DNA of 64,000 nt from B1SED10-75 sp964636865 (GTDB lineage Bacteria > Bacillota > Dethiobacteria > DTU022 > PWGO01): positions 8,109 to 72,108 of the forward strand of contig CAZWVJ010000008.1 in assembly GCA_964636865.1 (NCBI GenBank), read 5' to 3'. Below, in pieces: positions 26,897 to 35,555 of this stretch. Under the pieces are notes generated by a model. The model saw nothing but the letters and a program-made list of their open reading frames with translations. It was not told the DNA's origin and searched no databases. Positions within the stretch are counted from its first letter, which is position 1. The number at the start of each line of letters is the position of its first letter. The position numbers and the translations under genes were made by a program.

Positions 26897-27553
26897 ATGG
26901 TCAAAAATTTATTTCAAAGCAAGACTTCTAAAACAGAAGAGGAAATAGAGGTTTATTTGGATATTATTTCTAAAGCTACTATGATTTTTTATGAAGGCGT
27001 TAAAGATTATTTATTTAATAAATTGGATAATCTTGAAGAGCGTTGCCAGGAAATTTCCGATGAGGAAAAAGAAGCGGATCTAAAATTAGAAGCGATTAAG
27101 TACAATCTTTATGCTTATATGCTGATTCCCGATTCCAGGGGTGACGTTTTAGAGCTTTTAAATGATCTGGACGATATTGTAGATACCACCAAACAGATAT
27201 TATTGCAGATGTCTATTGAAAAGCCCCAAATTCCCGCAGAAATGGTAGATGATTTCAAAATAATGACGAAAACTTCTCTTAAAGCAGTAGATGAATTAAT
27301 CAAAGCTACCCGAGCTTATTTTAAAGAAATTAAGCTTGTGGGTAACTACGTAAACAAAGTCTATTTTTATGAAAAAGAGGCTGATAAATTAGAAGCAGAT
27401 GCTAAAAGACAAATTTTTAATTCCGATATGGTTACGGACCTGTCCCAAAAGATTCATTTGAGATATTTTGTAGATAAAAGTGCGCTTTTATCGGATAAGT
27501 CCGAGGAAATAGCAAAAAACTTAATGGTATACACTAGCAAAAGAGAAATTTAA
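26897..27553 (+). CDS. DUF47 PhoU-like phosphate transport regulator
   Basis: A 218-residue all-helical protein; ATG 26897 follows GAAAGGAGG by 7 bases, so the in-frame ATG at 26879 is rejected. The acidic helices (EERCQEISDEEKEADLKLEAIKYNL and YEKEADKLEADAKRQIF) carry the E/D-x2-x-D/E pattern that binds metal clusters in PhoU. DUF47 genes are typically beside PiT transporters, as here, and are thought to control phosphate uptake. Confidence 0.9.
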   Translation: MVKNLFQSKTSKTEEEIEVYLDIISKATMIFYEGVKDYLFNKLDNLEERCQEISDEEKEADLKLEAIKYNLYAYMLIPDSRGDVLELLNDLDDIVDTTKQILLQMSIEKPQIPAEMVDDFKIMTKTSLKAVDELIKATRAYFKEIKLVGNYVNKVYFYEKEADKLEADAKRQIFNSDMVTDLSQKIHLRYFVDKSALLSDKSEEIAKNLMVYTSKREI

Positions 27554-27714
27554 AAAGAATGTTTTATAATCACTTAAAGAATAAACTTTATTAAAATGAA
27601 GATTAATTTCTCCAAAAGAAAAAACGGAAATTTAGGAGAAGTTGTGGCTTGATTACTTAAAGCTAAAATACATATAAAAAATGAAAATTTATTATAGGAA
27701 TTGAGGAATATATA

Positions 27715-28767
27715 ATGGTAGCCAGTTTATTATTTTTGACAAGTGGACTTTTTATGGGGTGGTCCCTGGGAGCTAACGATGCAGCTAATATTTTCGGGAC
27801 TGCTGTGGCTACCAAGATGATAAAATTCCGAACGGCAGCAATAATTTGCAGTATATTTATTATTTTAGGAGCCGTAATAAGCGGAGCCGGAGCAGCCGAT
27901 ACATATGGTGAATTAGGGGACATTAATGCTATGGCGGGAGCTTTTGTGGTAGCTTTGGCTGCAGCATTTACGGTATTGTGGATGACCAGAGCCGGCCTTC
28001 CTGTTTCTACTTCGCAGGCCATTGTGGGTGCTATAGTGGGTTGGAACTTATATGCCGGCTATTCTACCGACATAGGTGCTTTAAGTAGAATTGTCGGTTC
28101 GTGGATTTTTACTCCCATACTGGCAGCTATTTTTGCCATTGGAATCTATTTTCTTGTCAAGCGAATTATTGAAAATTCGCATATCCATCTTTTAAAGATA
28201 GATAATTATACCCGTATAGGCCTTATTTTAGTAGGGGCCTTTGGCGCTTACAGCCTGGGGATGAATAATATAGCTAATGTTATGGGAGTATTTATAGAGA
28301 CTTCTCCCTTCCAAGAGATCCAAATAGCCGGATTATTAAATTTGAGTAGTGTTGAACAGCTTTTTTTGGTGGGAGGTATTGCCATTGCAGTGGGCGTAAT
28401 AACCTATTCTCACCGGGTGATGAGCACCGTTGGTTCTCGCATATTTCAACTTTCCCCTGTTACAGCATTGATAGTTGTTTTGGCTAGTGGATTGGTGTTG
28501 TTCGTTTTTGCTTCGGAAAGTTTACGGGAGTTTCTTATAGGAATGGGGTTACCTGCTTTTCCCCTGGTTCCGGTTTCACAGTCTCAAGCGGTGGTAGGGG
28601 CCATTATGGGTGTCGGATTGGTTAAAGGCGGTATCCATAATGTAAACTTTGTAACCCTTGGACGTATAGGTTTAGGCTGGATAGCTACCCCTGTTGCTGC
28701 TGGAATTTTAGGTTTTATTGCCCTCTTTTTTATGGAAAATGTTTTCATGATGCCCGTTTACTTCTGA
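27715..28767 (+). CDS. PiT-family inorganic phosphate transporter
   Basis: A 350-residue membrane protein with GAGGAA about 8 bases before ATG 27715. The two inverted repeats carry the PiT signatures GANDAANIFGTAV near residue 19 and GMNNIANVMGVF near 181, and SQAIVGAIVG / SQAVVGAIMG later in each half. PiT carriers import phosphate (or metal phosphate) with H+ or Na+. It follows the DUF47 gene by 160 bases, probably on one transcript. Confidence 0.93.
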   Translation: MVASLLFLTSGLFMGWSLGANDAANIFGTAVATKMIKFRTAAIICSIFIILGAVISGAGAADTYGELGDINAMAGAFVVALAAAFTVLWMTRAGLPVSTSQAIVGAIVGWNLYAGYSTDIGALSRIVGSWIFTPILAAIFAIGIYFLVKRIIENSHIHLLKIDNYTRIGLILVGAFGAYSLGMNNIANVMGVFIETSPFQEIQIAGLLNLSSVEQLFLVGGIAIAVGVITYSHRVMSTVGSRIFQLSPVTALIVVLASGLVLFVFASESLREFLIGMGLPAFPLVPVSQSQAVVGAIMGVGLVKGGIHNVNFVTLGRIGLGWIATPVAAGILGFIALFFMENVFMMPVYF

Positions 28768-29076
28768 GATAGACAAAATGTTTGGCCCCCTCAAATAATT
28801 TAATCATCTCACTTAATTAATCTCCGTTCTTCTTTGTAAAAATAATAAATAAAGGTGTCGGTCCTTGACATTGACACAAAAATACAAATAATACATTTAA
28901 CTGATTAAGCAAAATTATTTGCCATGGTGCCGTTTTTATAGTTTAGAAAAAATTTATTAAGGTATTTCCCTTATACCTGGAATTATGATAAAATAATTTT
29001 GCAAAAATATTAGTACTAATCAGAAAAAATTGACTATATATTTTGAAGAACCTAAATGAAGATGGGGTGGCTATTT
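28768..29076. other. Spacer with dispersed motif
   Basis: About 310 bases with no gene. It holds copy 3 of the dispersed motif at 28851 and a weak promoter-like TTGACT at 29030. Confidence 0.5.
28851..28878 (+). repeat. Copy 3 of the dispersed motif
   Basis: AAAGGTGTCGGTCC then TTGACATTGACACA; matches the core of the copies at 12905 and 21685 but lacks their AATCCATAT tail. Confidence 0.65.
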
Positions 29077-30354
29077 ATGAAGGGGGAAAAGGGGAATGAT
29101 AACCTTCAAACTCCTAATTTAGAAAACGGGACTAAGCATAATACAATTACTAAAGGTGATAAAGAGCTTTTATGGGCTATTAGTCGGGTTTCAGCTGCAA
29201 TTAGCGGCCTGGGAAATCTTGATGCAATCTTAAAAGTTGGGTTGGATACCACTCTTAGGTTTATTAACGGAAGCAGGGGAGGTATTATGTTATTAAACGA
29301 AGAAAACGAGGTTCTTGAATACCGTGTTTCCCGGGGACTATCCAATCGTTTTTCCGAAGAAATGTATATGAAGTTAGGGGAAGGAATAGCCGGGAAAGTG
29401 GCTCAAAGCGGAAAAGCGACACTTGTAGATGACATTTCTGCGGAGCCTGATGCAACCCGCCCCGATTTAATCAGTTTAGAGGGGTTGAGAGCATTCGTGA
29501 GTGTTCCTCTAAAGGTTAAAGAAAAGGTTTTAGGGGTTATGAATTGTACCAGTCAAGAACCACACAAGTTTACACAAAAAGATTTTCACCTCTTACAATC
29601 TATCGGAGATCAATTGGGCATTGCTGTGGAGCAGGCCAAACTTCAAGAGCGGTTGAAAGAGAGTCGGGAAAGGTATCGGCAATTAGCGCGTCAGATTATC
29701 ATCACCCAAGAAGAAGAGCGCAAGAAAGTAGCCCGTGATCTTCATGATGAAACCAGCCAAATCATGGCGGGCCTGGCTCTTAATTTACAGGCCCTTATTG
29801 AGATGGCGGAAAGCATTGGCATTCAAGATCAAAATTTTAGAGAAATACTTCAAAAAACTCATGATTCAACAGTCCAAATCCATACGGAAATTAGCAGGAT
29901 AATTGCGGATCTCCGTCCGACACAGCTTGATACTTTAGGCCTTGTGGCTGCTATCCGTCAACACATCCACTCAAATATGGCTTCCCGGGGGATAAATGTC
30001 CATTTTGATCTGGATTCCATAGAGAAGCAACTTTTACCCGAAGAAGAATTAAGTATATTCCGATGGGCACAAGGTGCTGTAGGGAATATTATTCAACATG
30101 CGCAGGCAGAAAATGTGGAAGTATCTTTAAAACAGAAAGAAGAAAAGTTGATATTAACTATCAGCGATGACGGAAAAGGGTTTGAAATTGACAAGCTCAC
30201 TGAGATGAGAGAAAAAGGCCGGGGCTATGGCCTCTTGAACATGAAGGAACGAATGATCCTCATCGGGGGGAATTGTTCTGTGCAAACACAACCGGGTGAA
30301 GGGACTACAGTCACTGCAGAACTACCGTTGTCCGGCAGAGAGATAGTAAAATAG
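29077..30354 (+). CDS. Cytosolic GAF-domain histidine kinase (NarX/DegS type)
   Basis: A 425-residue sensor kinase without membrane segments. ATG 29077 is preferred (GGGGTGG 6 bases upstream) to ATG 29056. An N-terminal GAF domain (about residues 35-180) is followed by a HisKA_3 helix pair with the phospho-acceptor His223 in ARDLHDE, and a HATPase domain (about 310-420) with SDDGKGFE and GYGLLNMKER. It should phosphorylate the NarL-type regulator encoded 73 bases downstream. A soluble GAF kinase beside redox genes suggests an intracellular redox or small-molecule cue, which is an inference. Confidence 0.92.
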   Translation: MKGEKGNDNLQTPNLENGTKHNTITKGDKELLWAISRVSAAISGLGNLDAILKVGLDTTLRFINGSRGGIMLLNEENEVLEYRVSRGLSNRFSEEMYMKLGEGIAGKVAQSGKATLVDDISAEPDATRPDLISLEGLRAFVSVPLKVKEKVLGVMNCTSQEPHKFTQKDFHLLQSIGDQLGIAVEQAKLQERLKESRERYRQLARQIIITQEEERKKVARDLHDETSQIMAGLALNLQALIEMAESIGIQDQNFREILQKTHDSTVQIHTEISRIIADLRPTQLDTLGLVAAIRQHIHSNMASRGINVHFDLDSIEKQLLPEEELSIFRWAQGAVGNIIQHAQAENVEVSLKQKEEKLILTISDDGKGFEIDKLTEMREKGRGYGLLNMKERMILIGGNCSVQTQPGEGTTVTAELPLSGREIVK

Positions 30355-30427
30355 TAAAACATCAAAATTTGATTCCCTACATAAAGACTAATATATTTCA
30401 TAACCTTTTGGGAAAGGTGAATTAAAA

Positions 30428-31081
30428 ATGGAAAGGATAGAGTTATTGGTAGTAGATGATCATGCTATTGTCCGCGAAGGCATCTGCGCCTTATTGGAAA
30501 CTTCTCCCGAGACCGTGGTTTTGGGGGAAGCAGCTAATGGTTATGAAGCTCTGGAAATGCTCACAAAGTTACAGCCGGATGTAGTGTTAATGGATATAGT
30601 TATGCCGATTATGGATGGCTTTGAAGCTACCCGCCGTATTTGTAAAGATTACCCTTCGGTAAAAGTATTGATATTAACTCAATATGATGACCGGGAACAT
30701 GTGTTTGAAATTATTGAAGCAGGGGCTGCCGGATTTATTAACAAATCTGTGGTGTCTACTGAACTAGTCAATGGTATCCGAGCGGTTTATCATGGCAATT
30801 CATTTTTATCTCCCCAGGTGGCAAAATACCTGGTGAATGACTTACAGACAGACAATTCGGTGAAAAAAAACCGGGATCCTTTCTCAACTTTAACCGGCCG
30901 AGAACGAGAAATCTTTAAATTGCTGGCGGAAGGATATACCACCCGTGAGATATCGGAATATTTGGTGTTAAGCCCTAAAACGGTTGAAGGACATAAAACA
31001 AGGCTTATGAGCAAACTGGATCTACATAACAGGGTAGATTTGGTAAAGTATGCTATGCGTAAAGGAATAATTGTTTTTTAG
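30428..31081 (+). CDS. NarL/FixJ-type response regulator
   Basis: A 217-residue regulator with AAAGGTG upstream of ATG 30428. The receiver domain has the acidic pair DDH, phospho-acceptor Asp56 in LMDIVMP and the conserved Thr/Lys sites (LILTQYDD, INKSV). The LuxR-type helix-turn-helix covers about residues 148-212 (LTGREREIFKLLAEGYTTREIS). It is the partner of the GAF kinase and probably controls nearby genes; no operator could be identified. Confidence 0.93.
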   Translation: MERIELLVVDDHAIVREGICALLETSPETVVLGEAANGYEALEMLTKLQPDVVLMDIVMPIMDGFEATRRICKDYPSVKVLILTQYDDREHVFEIIEAGAAGFINKSVVSTELVNGIRAVYHGNSFLSPQVAKYLVNDLQTDNSVKKNRDPFSTLTGREREIFKLLAEGYTTREISEYLVLSPKTVEGHKTRLMSKLDLHNRVDLVKYAMRKGIIVF

Positions 31082-31551
31082 TTATAAATGCAAAATCCTC
31101 GCGTATGCATTGCCTTAACGAAAATTTAAATATCTCTTCGGCTTTATGCTGGAAATGAATAAAATTATGTAAGTAACCGAACCATTAACATGGTTTTTTT
31201 ATGTACTTGTGAAGTACTCCTGCTTCTAAAAGCGGGAGCTTCCTGCTCAATACGGCTCATGTCGCAAGTTTACCCGGGCTCAAAGGGTAGAACCTACCCT
31301 GATTCTGTCATTTACCCAACCAGCTCTAAATTGGTTTTCGCTAAAGCTTCACCAATTTACCTCTAATTTGTATAGCAGGGGAATTCTTGGCTTTACGGTT
31401 AAAAAAGTAAGGGAATGCGGTCAAGAAAAAAGGGGGTATTTTTTCCATGTTTATCTAGGGGAAACACCTCAAGACAAAAATTTTGATTTGCCATATAATT
31501 TAGAAAATTAAAGGTTGGCATTAAACCTTAACTAAAAAAGGAGGGTTAAAA
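31082..31551. other. Spacer with a run of four hairpins
   Basis: 470 bases with no gene. Between 31203 and 31359 four separate inverted repeats occur in a row (see the next entry). The rest is ordinary AT-rich DNA leading into the double-receiver gene. Confidence 0.55.
31203..31359. other. Structured element of unknown identity (mobile-element remnant or RNA)
   Basis: Hairpins in order: GTACTT-GTG-AAGTAC (31203-31217); CTCCTGCTT-CTAA-AAGCGGGAG (31217-31238, 9 pairs with one G-U); AGGGTAG-AAC-CTACCCT (31284-31300); TAAATTGGT paired with ACCAATTTA (31327-31359). It includes copy B of the 34-base repeat (31230-31263, copy A at 13035). Possible identities are an IS200/IS605-type end or its guide-RNA-like segment, or a leader RNA. 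Confidence 0.45.
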
Positions 31552-32349
31552 ATGAAAAGGAAAGACTTAATTTTGGTGATAGACGATGATATGGAATTTG
31601 CCGGGTCACTGCAAGAAAATTTGCAGCTGTTGGAATGTGAAGCCATGATTGCTTCTGACAAAGAAAAGGCACGTCAAATTGCTCTTGCTCATAAGCCGAG
31701 CTTGATAATGTTGGGAACAATTTTGCCCCGGGGAGAAGCATATCGGCTTCACAGTTGGCTTAAACAAGCGCCGGGTTTGAAAGAAGTTCCGCATGTAGTA
31801 TTAGACGCATCCCCCGAAAACCATTTGACCCGGGGGTGGCGCCGGGATGAGGGAATGCGTGTGGAAGCCGTAGAGTATTTTTGCAAGCCAATAAAACCTG
31901 AGTTTCTGGCCAATGAAATTTGGAAATTGATAGCTGTGGAAGCGACGGAAATAAAGGTGCTTATTGCCGACGATCATGCCATGGTCAGGGAAGGTATTCG
32001 CACATTATTAAACCTGCATCAGGATATTTATATCGTAGGCGAAGCTGTAAACGGCGCTGAAGCCGTAGATAAAGCGTTTCAGCTTTCTCCCGATGTGGTG
32101 CTGATGGATGTGGTGATGCCAGACAAGGATGGTATTGAGGCCACCAAACAGATTGCAAATCAGTGTAAAGAGAATGTAAAAGTGCTCATGCTCAGCCAAT
32201 ATGATGATGAGCAAAATTTATTGGCAAGTACCCAGGCGGGCGCTCTTGGCTTTGTCTCCAAGAAAAGTGTAAGTTCCAAGCTTTTGGAAGCGGTTAGAAC
32301 TGCCAGTCGGGGTGAAAAACCTGGCAATGGGCAAAGATGCGTGAGTTAA
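31552..32349 (+). CDS. Double-receiver protein without output domain
   Basis: A 265-residue protein with AAAGGAGGG upstream of ATG 31552. Receiver 1 (about residues 5-120) has the acidic pair DDD at 11-13, but the phospho-acceptor position is Gly55 (LIMLGTILP). Receiver 2 (about 133-255) is intact with Asp186 in LMDVVMP and is closely related to the receiver of the regulator at 30428. The LuxR helix-turn-helix that normally follows is absent; the protein stops right after receiver 2. It may be a phosphate sink, a connector or a regulator by protein contact. It ends 45 bases before the redox/MetVF operon. Confidence 0.85.
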   Translation: MKRKDLILVIDDDMEFAGSLQENLQLLECEAMIASDKEKARQIALAHKPSLIMLGTILPRGEAYRLHSWLKQAPGLKEVPHVVLDASPENHLTRGWRRDEGMRVEAVEYFCKPIKPEFLANEIWKLIAVEATEIKVLIADDHAMVREGIRTLLNLHQDIYIVGEAVNGAEAVDKAFQLSPDVVLMDVVMPDKDGIEATKQIANQCKENVKVLMLSQYDDEQNLLASTQAGALGFVSKKSVSSKLLEAVRTASRGEKPGNGQRCVS

Positions 32350-32393
32350 CCATTCTGTTCATCTGCGGAATATAAATGGAAGGAGGTTGCTCA

Positions 32394-35075
32394 TTGCATT
32401 CAATAACAGTTACTATTAATCAACGAGTGGTAAGCGGCCATGCCGACATGACAATTCTGGAATTAGCCCGGGAATCGGGCATATATATTCCCACACTTTG
32501 TGATGACCCAAATTTAAAGCCCGTGGGGGCATGCAGGCTTTGTTTGGTGGAAAACGATAACACCGGTGCTTTAATGGCATCTTGTGTTACCACTGTAGCT
32601 TCGGATATGGTTATCAATACCGACTCTCCCAAGGTGCGACAATATCGCAAAAATATCCTTAAGCTAATGCTGGCCAGCCACCCTGAAGCTTGTTTGATTT
32701 GCGATAAAGGTAACCATTGTAAATTGCGCCAAGTTGCTTCGGATTTAGGAGTGGGTTTAAATGAAATGGAAAAAATACCGCGTTTTGCAAGCGTAGAAGA
32801 ATTAAACCCTTTTTTAACGAGAGACAATAGTAAATGTATATTATGCGGCAAATGCATTAGGGCATGCCAGGAAATTGTAGTAGAAGGCGCTATTGATTAT
32901 TACCAAAGAGGTTTCATTACCAAGCCTGCTACTTTCAATGATTATCCCCTTGAGCATTCAGAATGTACTTTTTGTGGAACCTGTGTGGCTATGTGCCCAA
33001 CCGGCGCGTTAACGGAGAAAGATAAGCCGTATCAAGGAACCGGCAGGAAAACCGTGCGAACTACCTGTTCTTTTTGCGGGTGTGGGTGCCCTATATTGCT
33101 GGAAATAAAAGATAGCCATATAGTAAGAGCTTTACCGGCTGAGGGTAAGATCCCTCACAAGGGTGCCCTTTGTGTGCGGGGAAGTTACGGATTCGAATAT
33201 ATCTATAGCGAAGATAGATTAACCAAACCCCTGGTAAAGGGCAAAGATGGCTTTGAAGAAGTTTCCTGGGAAGAGGCTTTAACTGCTGCAGTTGCCGGCT
33301 TAAAGAAAGTTAAAGAAAATTACGGTCCATCTGATCTGGCAGTTTTGGGTTCTTCCAAGTGTACTAATGAAGAAAATTATCTTTTACAGAGATTTGCCCG
33401 GACTGTATTGGAAACAAATAATATTGATAACGGCAGCAGTCTTTATAATGCTGCAACCCGTGCAGGGTTGGCAGAAACTATTGGATTTTTAAGTGCTACA
33501 AACTTATTGGAAGCACTTGAACAAGCGGAAATAATTTTAGTGGTTGGCGCAGATCCTACCGTAACTGCTCCTCAGGTGGCCTATGCATTAAAACGGGCTA
33601 TCAGGCAGCACCATGCAAAATTAATCCTTATTGATTCTTCTCCTACAAAACTTGCCTCTTTTGCTCATCAGAGTATTTATCCCTACCCGGAAAGCGAGCT
33701 GGCATTGTTAAACAGCCTGTCGAAGATTATTATTGACGAAGGTTTATTAAATAGTGAATACCTGAGTCGCCAAACAGAAGGTTTTGCAGACTTTGAGGCA
33801 GCACTTGAAAACTTTTCTCCCGAAGATACAGCGGAAATTACGGGAGTTAATGCCATGGAAATCCGTAATGCCGCCCATCTTTATGCAGGGGCAGAAAAAT
33901 CTGTAATAGTTTTTGGAGCAAGAGCTACCGGCACTGTAAATGGTGCGGAAAATATTATGGCAATTGCCAACCTGGCCCTTCTTACCAATAATGTGTGGGG
34001 CCGTGGTTGTGGGATCTATCCTCTTCAAAAAGAAAATAATGCCCAGGGTGCCGGTGAAATGGGTTCCTTGCCTAATTACTTACCCGGCTTTCGTCCACTT
34101 GGGGAAGTAACGGCTCGCCGAAATTATGAAGGCCTTTGGCAAAAAGACCTACCTTCCGTACCGGGATTAAGTGCATTGGAAATACTTTCTCAGGGCCATG
34201 AGGGGTCGTTAAAAGGCCTTTACATTGTGGGTGAAAATCCTGCTGCCGGGTTTCCCCAGTCTAAACTGGTTGAAGATACCCTGAAAGGATTAGAGTTCTT
34301 GGTAGTTCAAGATATGTTTTTAACGGAAACTGCCAAACATGCCGATGTAGTTTTACCCGCAGCGAGTTTTGCCGAAAAGGATGGCTCTTTTACTAATTTT
34401 GAAGGAAGAATAGGCTGGCTGCAACAAGCTTTTCCACCGAAAGGAGAAAGCCTGGCCGACTGGGATATTATTCTGCGTTTGGCTCGGCAATGGGGAGATC
34501 CTTTACCCTATTTTTCATTACAAGAAGTGATGAACGAAATTGAGGAATATGTGCCTTTTTATGAAGGGTATATTTACCCGGAAAAAAGATTGGGGGAGAA
34601 ATGTTCTTACCTGGAAGAACGCCGCAATAGAATTTTTCAATCTTTAACGGGGTTTCCATGCTTTTCTATTCCCAATTATACTCCTCCATTACCTGAAAGA
34701 AATAGGAAATATCCGTTTTATTTAACAGTGGAGAAGGTGCTTCCTCATTTTGGCAGTGGAGTAAGAAGTGATAAAGCTCGGCGTTTGAAAAGTTTCTACC
34801 CCGAGCCTTATTTAAGTGTTTCCCCGGGAGATGCCCATGAATTGTCTTTGGTGTCCGGTGAACATGTTTATGTGAAATCTCCCTTTGCGCAAATAGAACT
34901 GGCTGTAAAAGTTTCTAATGGGATGCCCTCTGGAACATTATCTGTGCCTGTTTCTATTTCGGGAGTGATGGACCTTTTTGGTGCCGCTACCGTTTCGGAA
35001 AAGGATAATAACCGATGGGATTTTAGTTTGGCAGGTTGTTACGTTAATTTAGAAAGGGTGAGTCCAAATGAGTGA
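32394..35075 (+). CDS. Formate-dehydrogenase/NuoG-like Fe-S molybdopterin protein lacking the catalytic Cys/Sec
   Basis: 893 residues from TTG 32394 (AGGAGG 7 bases upstream). N-terminal [2Fe-2S] domain: Cys36, 47, 50, 64. NuoG-type His-Cys cluster: His96, Cys100, 103, 109. Two [4Fe-4S]: Cys148, 151, 154, 158 and 191, 194, 197, 201. A molybdopterin domain follows with a [4Fe-4S] motif at Cys225, 228, 232, 260. In true formate dehydrogenases the segment after ...NNID reads about HCARL-(C/U)-H; here it is NGSSLYN, so Tyr351 and Asn352 occupy the catalytic Cys/Sec and His positions. Tyr351 is a TAT codon, not TGA. It is therefore unlikely to oxidise formate; it probably carries electrons within the complex with the following NuoE/NuoF-like subunits. 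Confidence 0.88.
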   Translation: MHSITVTINQRVVSGHADMTILELARESGIYIPTLCDDPNLKPVGACRLCLVENDNTGALMASCVTTVASDMVINTDSPKVRQYRKNILKLMLASHPEACLICDKGNHCKLRQVASDLGVGLNEMEKIPRFASVEELNPFLTRDNSKCILCGKCIRACQEIVVEGAIDYYQRGFITKPATFNDYPLEHSECTFCGTCVAMCPTGALTEKDKPYQGTGRKTVRTTCSFCGCGCPILLEIKDSHIVRALPAEGKIPHKGALCVRGSYGFEYIYSEDRLTKPLVKGKDGFEEVSWEEALTAAVAGLKKVKENYGPSDLAVLGSSKCTNEENYLLQRFARTVLETNNIDNGSSLYNAATRAGLAETIGFLSATNLLEALEQAEIILVVGADPTVTAPQVAYALKRAIRQHHAKLILIDSSPTKLASFAHQSIYPYPESELALLNSLSKIIIDEGLLNSEYLSRQTEGFADFEAALENFSPEDTAEITGVNAMEIRNAAHLYAGAEKSVIVFGARATGTVNGAENIMAIANLALLTNNVWGRGCGIYPLQKENNAQGAGEMGSLPNYLPGFRPLGEVTARRNYEGLWQKDLPSVPGLSALEILSQGHEGSLKGLYIVGENPAAGFPQSKLVEDTLKGLEFLVVQDMFLTETAKHADVVLPAASFAEKDGSFTNFEGRIGWLQQAFPPKGESLADWDIILRLARQWGDPLPYFSLQEVMNEIEEYVPFYEGYIYPEKRLGEKCSYLEERRNRIFQSLTGFPCFSIPNYTPPLPERNRKYPFYLTVEKVLPHFGSGVRSDKARRLKSFYPEPYLSVSPGDAHELSLVSGEHVYVKSPFAQIELAVKVSNGMPSGTLSVPVSISGVMDLFGAATVSEKDNNRWDFSLAGCYVNLERVSPNE

Positions 35076-35553
35076 AAAACTAAAAAAACCCGAAATAGAT
35101 ATGGAACAACTTACGCACATAGTAAACAGTTATAAGCATCAAAAATGGTCATTAATCCCTTTGGTGCAGGATATTCAAGATGAATTCGGATTTATTCCCC
35201 CTGAATCCATACCCGTTATTGCCGATGCTTTAAACCTTTTTCCCAGTGAAGTGCAGGGAGTAGTTTCTTTTTATGCACAGCTGTATACAGAGCCAAGGGG
35301 TAGAAACATAGTTCGCGTTTGCCGGGGAACGGCTTGTCATGTTCGTGGGGGCAAAACAGTGCTAAAACTGGTGAAAAAACAGCTGGGATTACAAGAAAAC
35401 CAAACTTCTGAAGACCTGGAATATACTTTAGAAACAGTAGCATGCCTGGGTGTTTGTGCTCTTTCTCCCAGCATGGTTATAAATAACCAGGTATATGGAA
35501 ATATGAACCCCAAAAAAATTAAGCTGTTGTTTAAGGGGGAGGAGGGTAGTTGA
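35068..35553 (+). CDS. NuoE-like [2Fe-2S] subunit
   Basis: A 161-residue thioredoxin-like ferredoxin of the NuoE/HydC family. It starts at ATG 35068, overlapping the previous gene by 8 bases (coupled). Helical N-terminus (QDEFGFIP, VVSFYAQL), then ligands in CRGTAC (C-x4-C) and CLGVC (C-x3-C). It is expected to carry electrons between the NuoF-like flavin site and the Fe-S clusters of the larger subunit. Length is typical of the family. Confidence 0.93.
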   Translation: MSEKLKKPEIDMEQLTHIVNSYKHQKWSLIPLVQDIQDEFGFIPPESIPVIADALNLFPSEVQGVVSFYAQLYTEPRGRNIVRVCRGTACHVRGGKTVLKLVKKQLGLQENQTSEDLEYTLETVACLGVCALSPSMVINNQVYGNMNPKKIKLLFKGEEGS

Positions 35554-35555
35554 TT

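Noticed and set aside
33444..33446. Selenocysteine in the formate-dehydrogenase-like protein
   Set aside because: The codon at the catalytic position is TAT (Tyr), not TGA, and no SECIS-like context is needed or seen.
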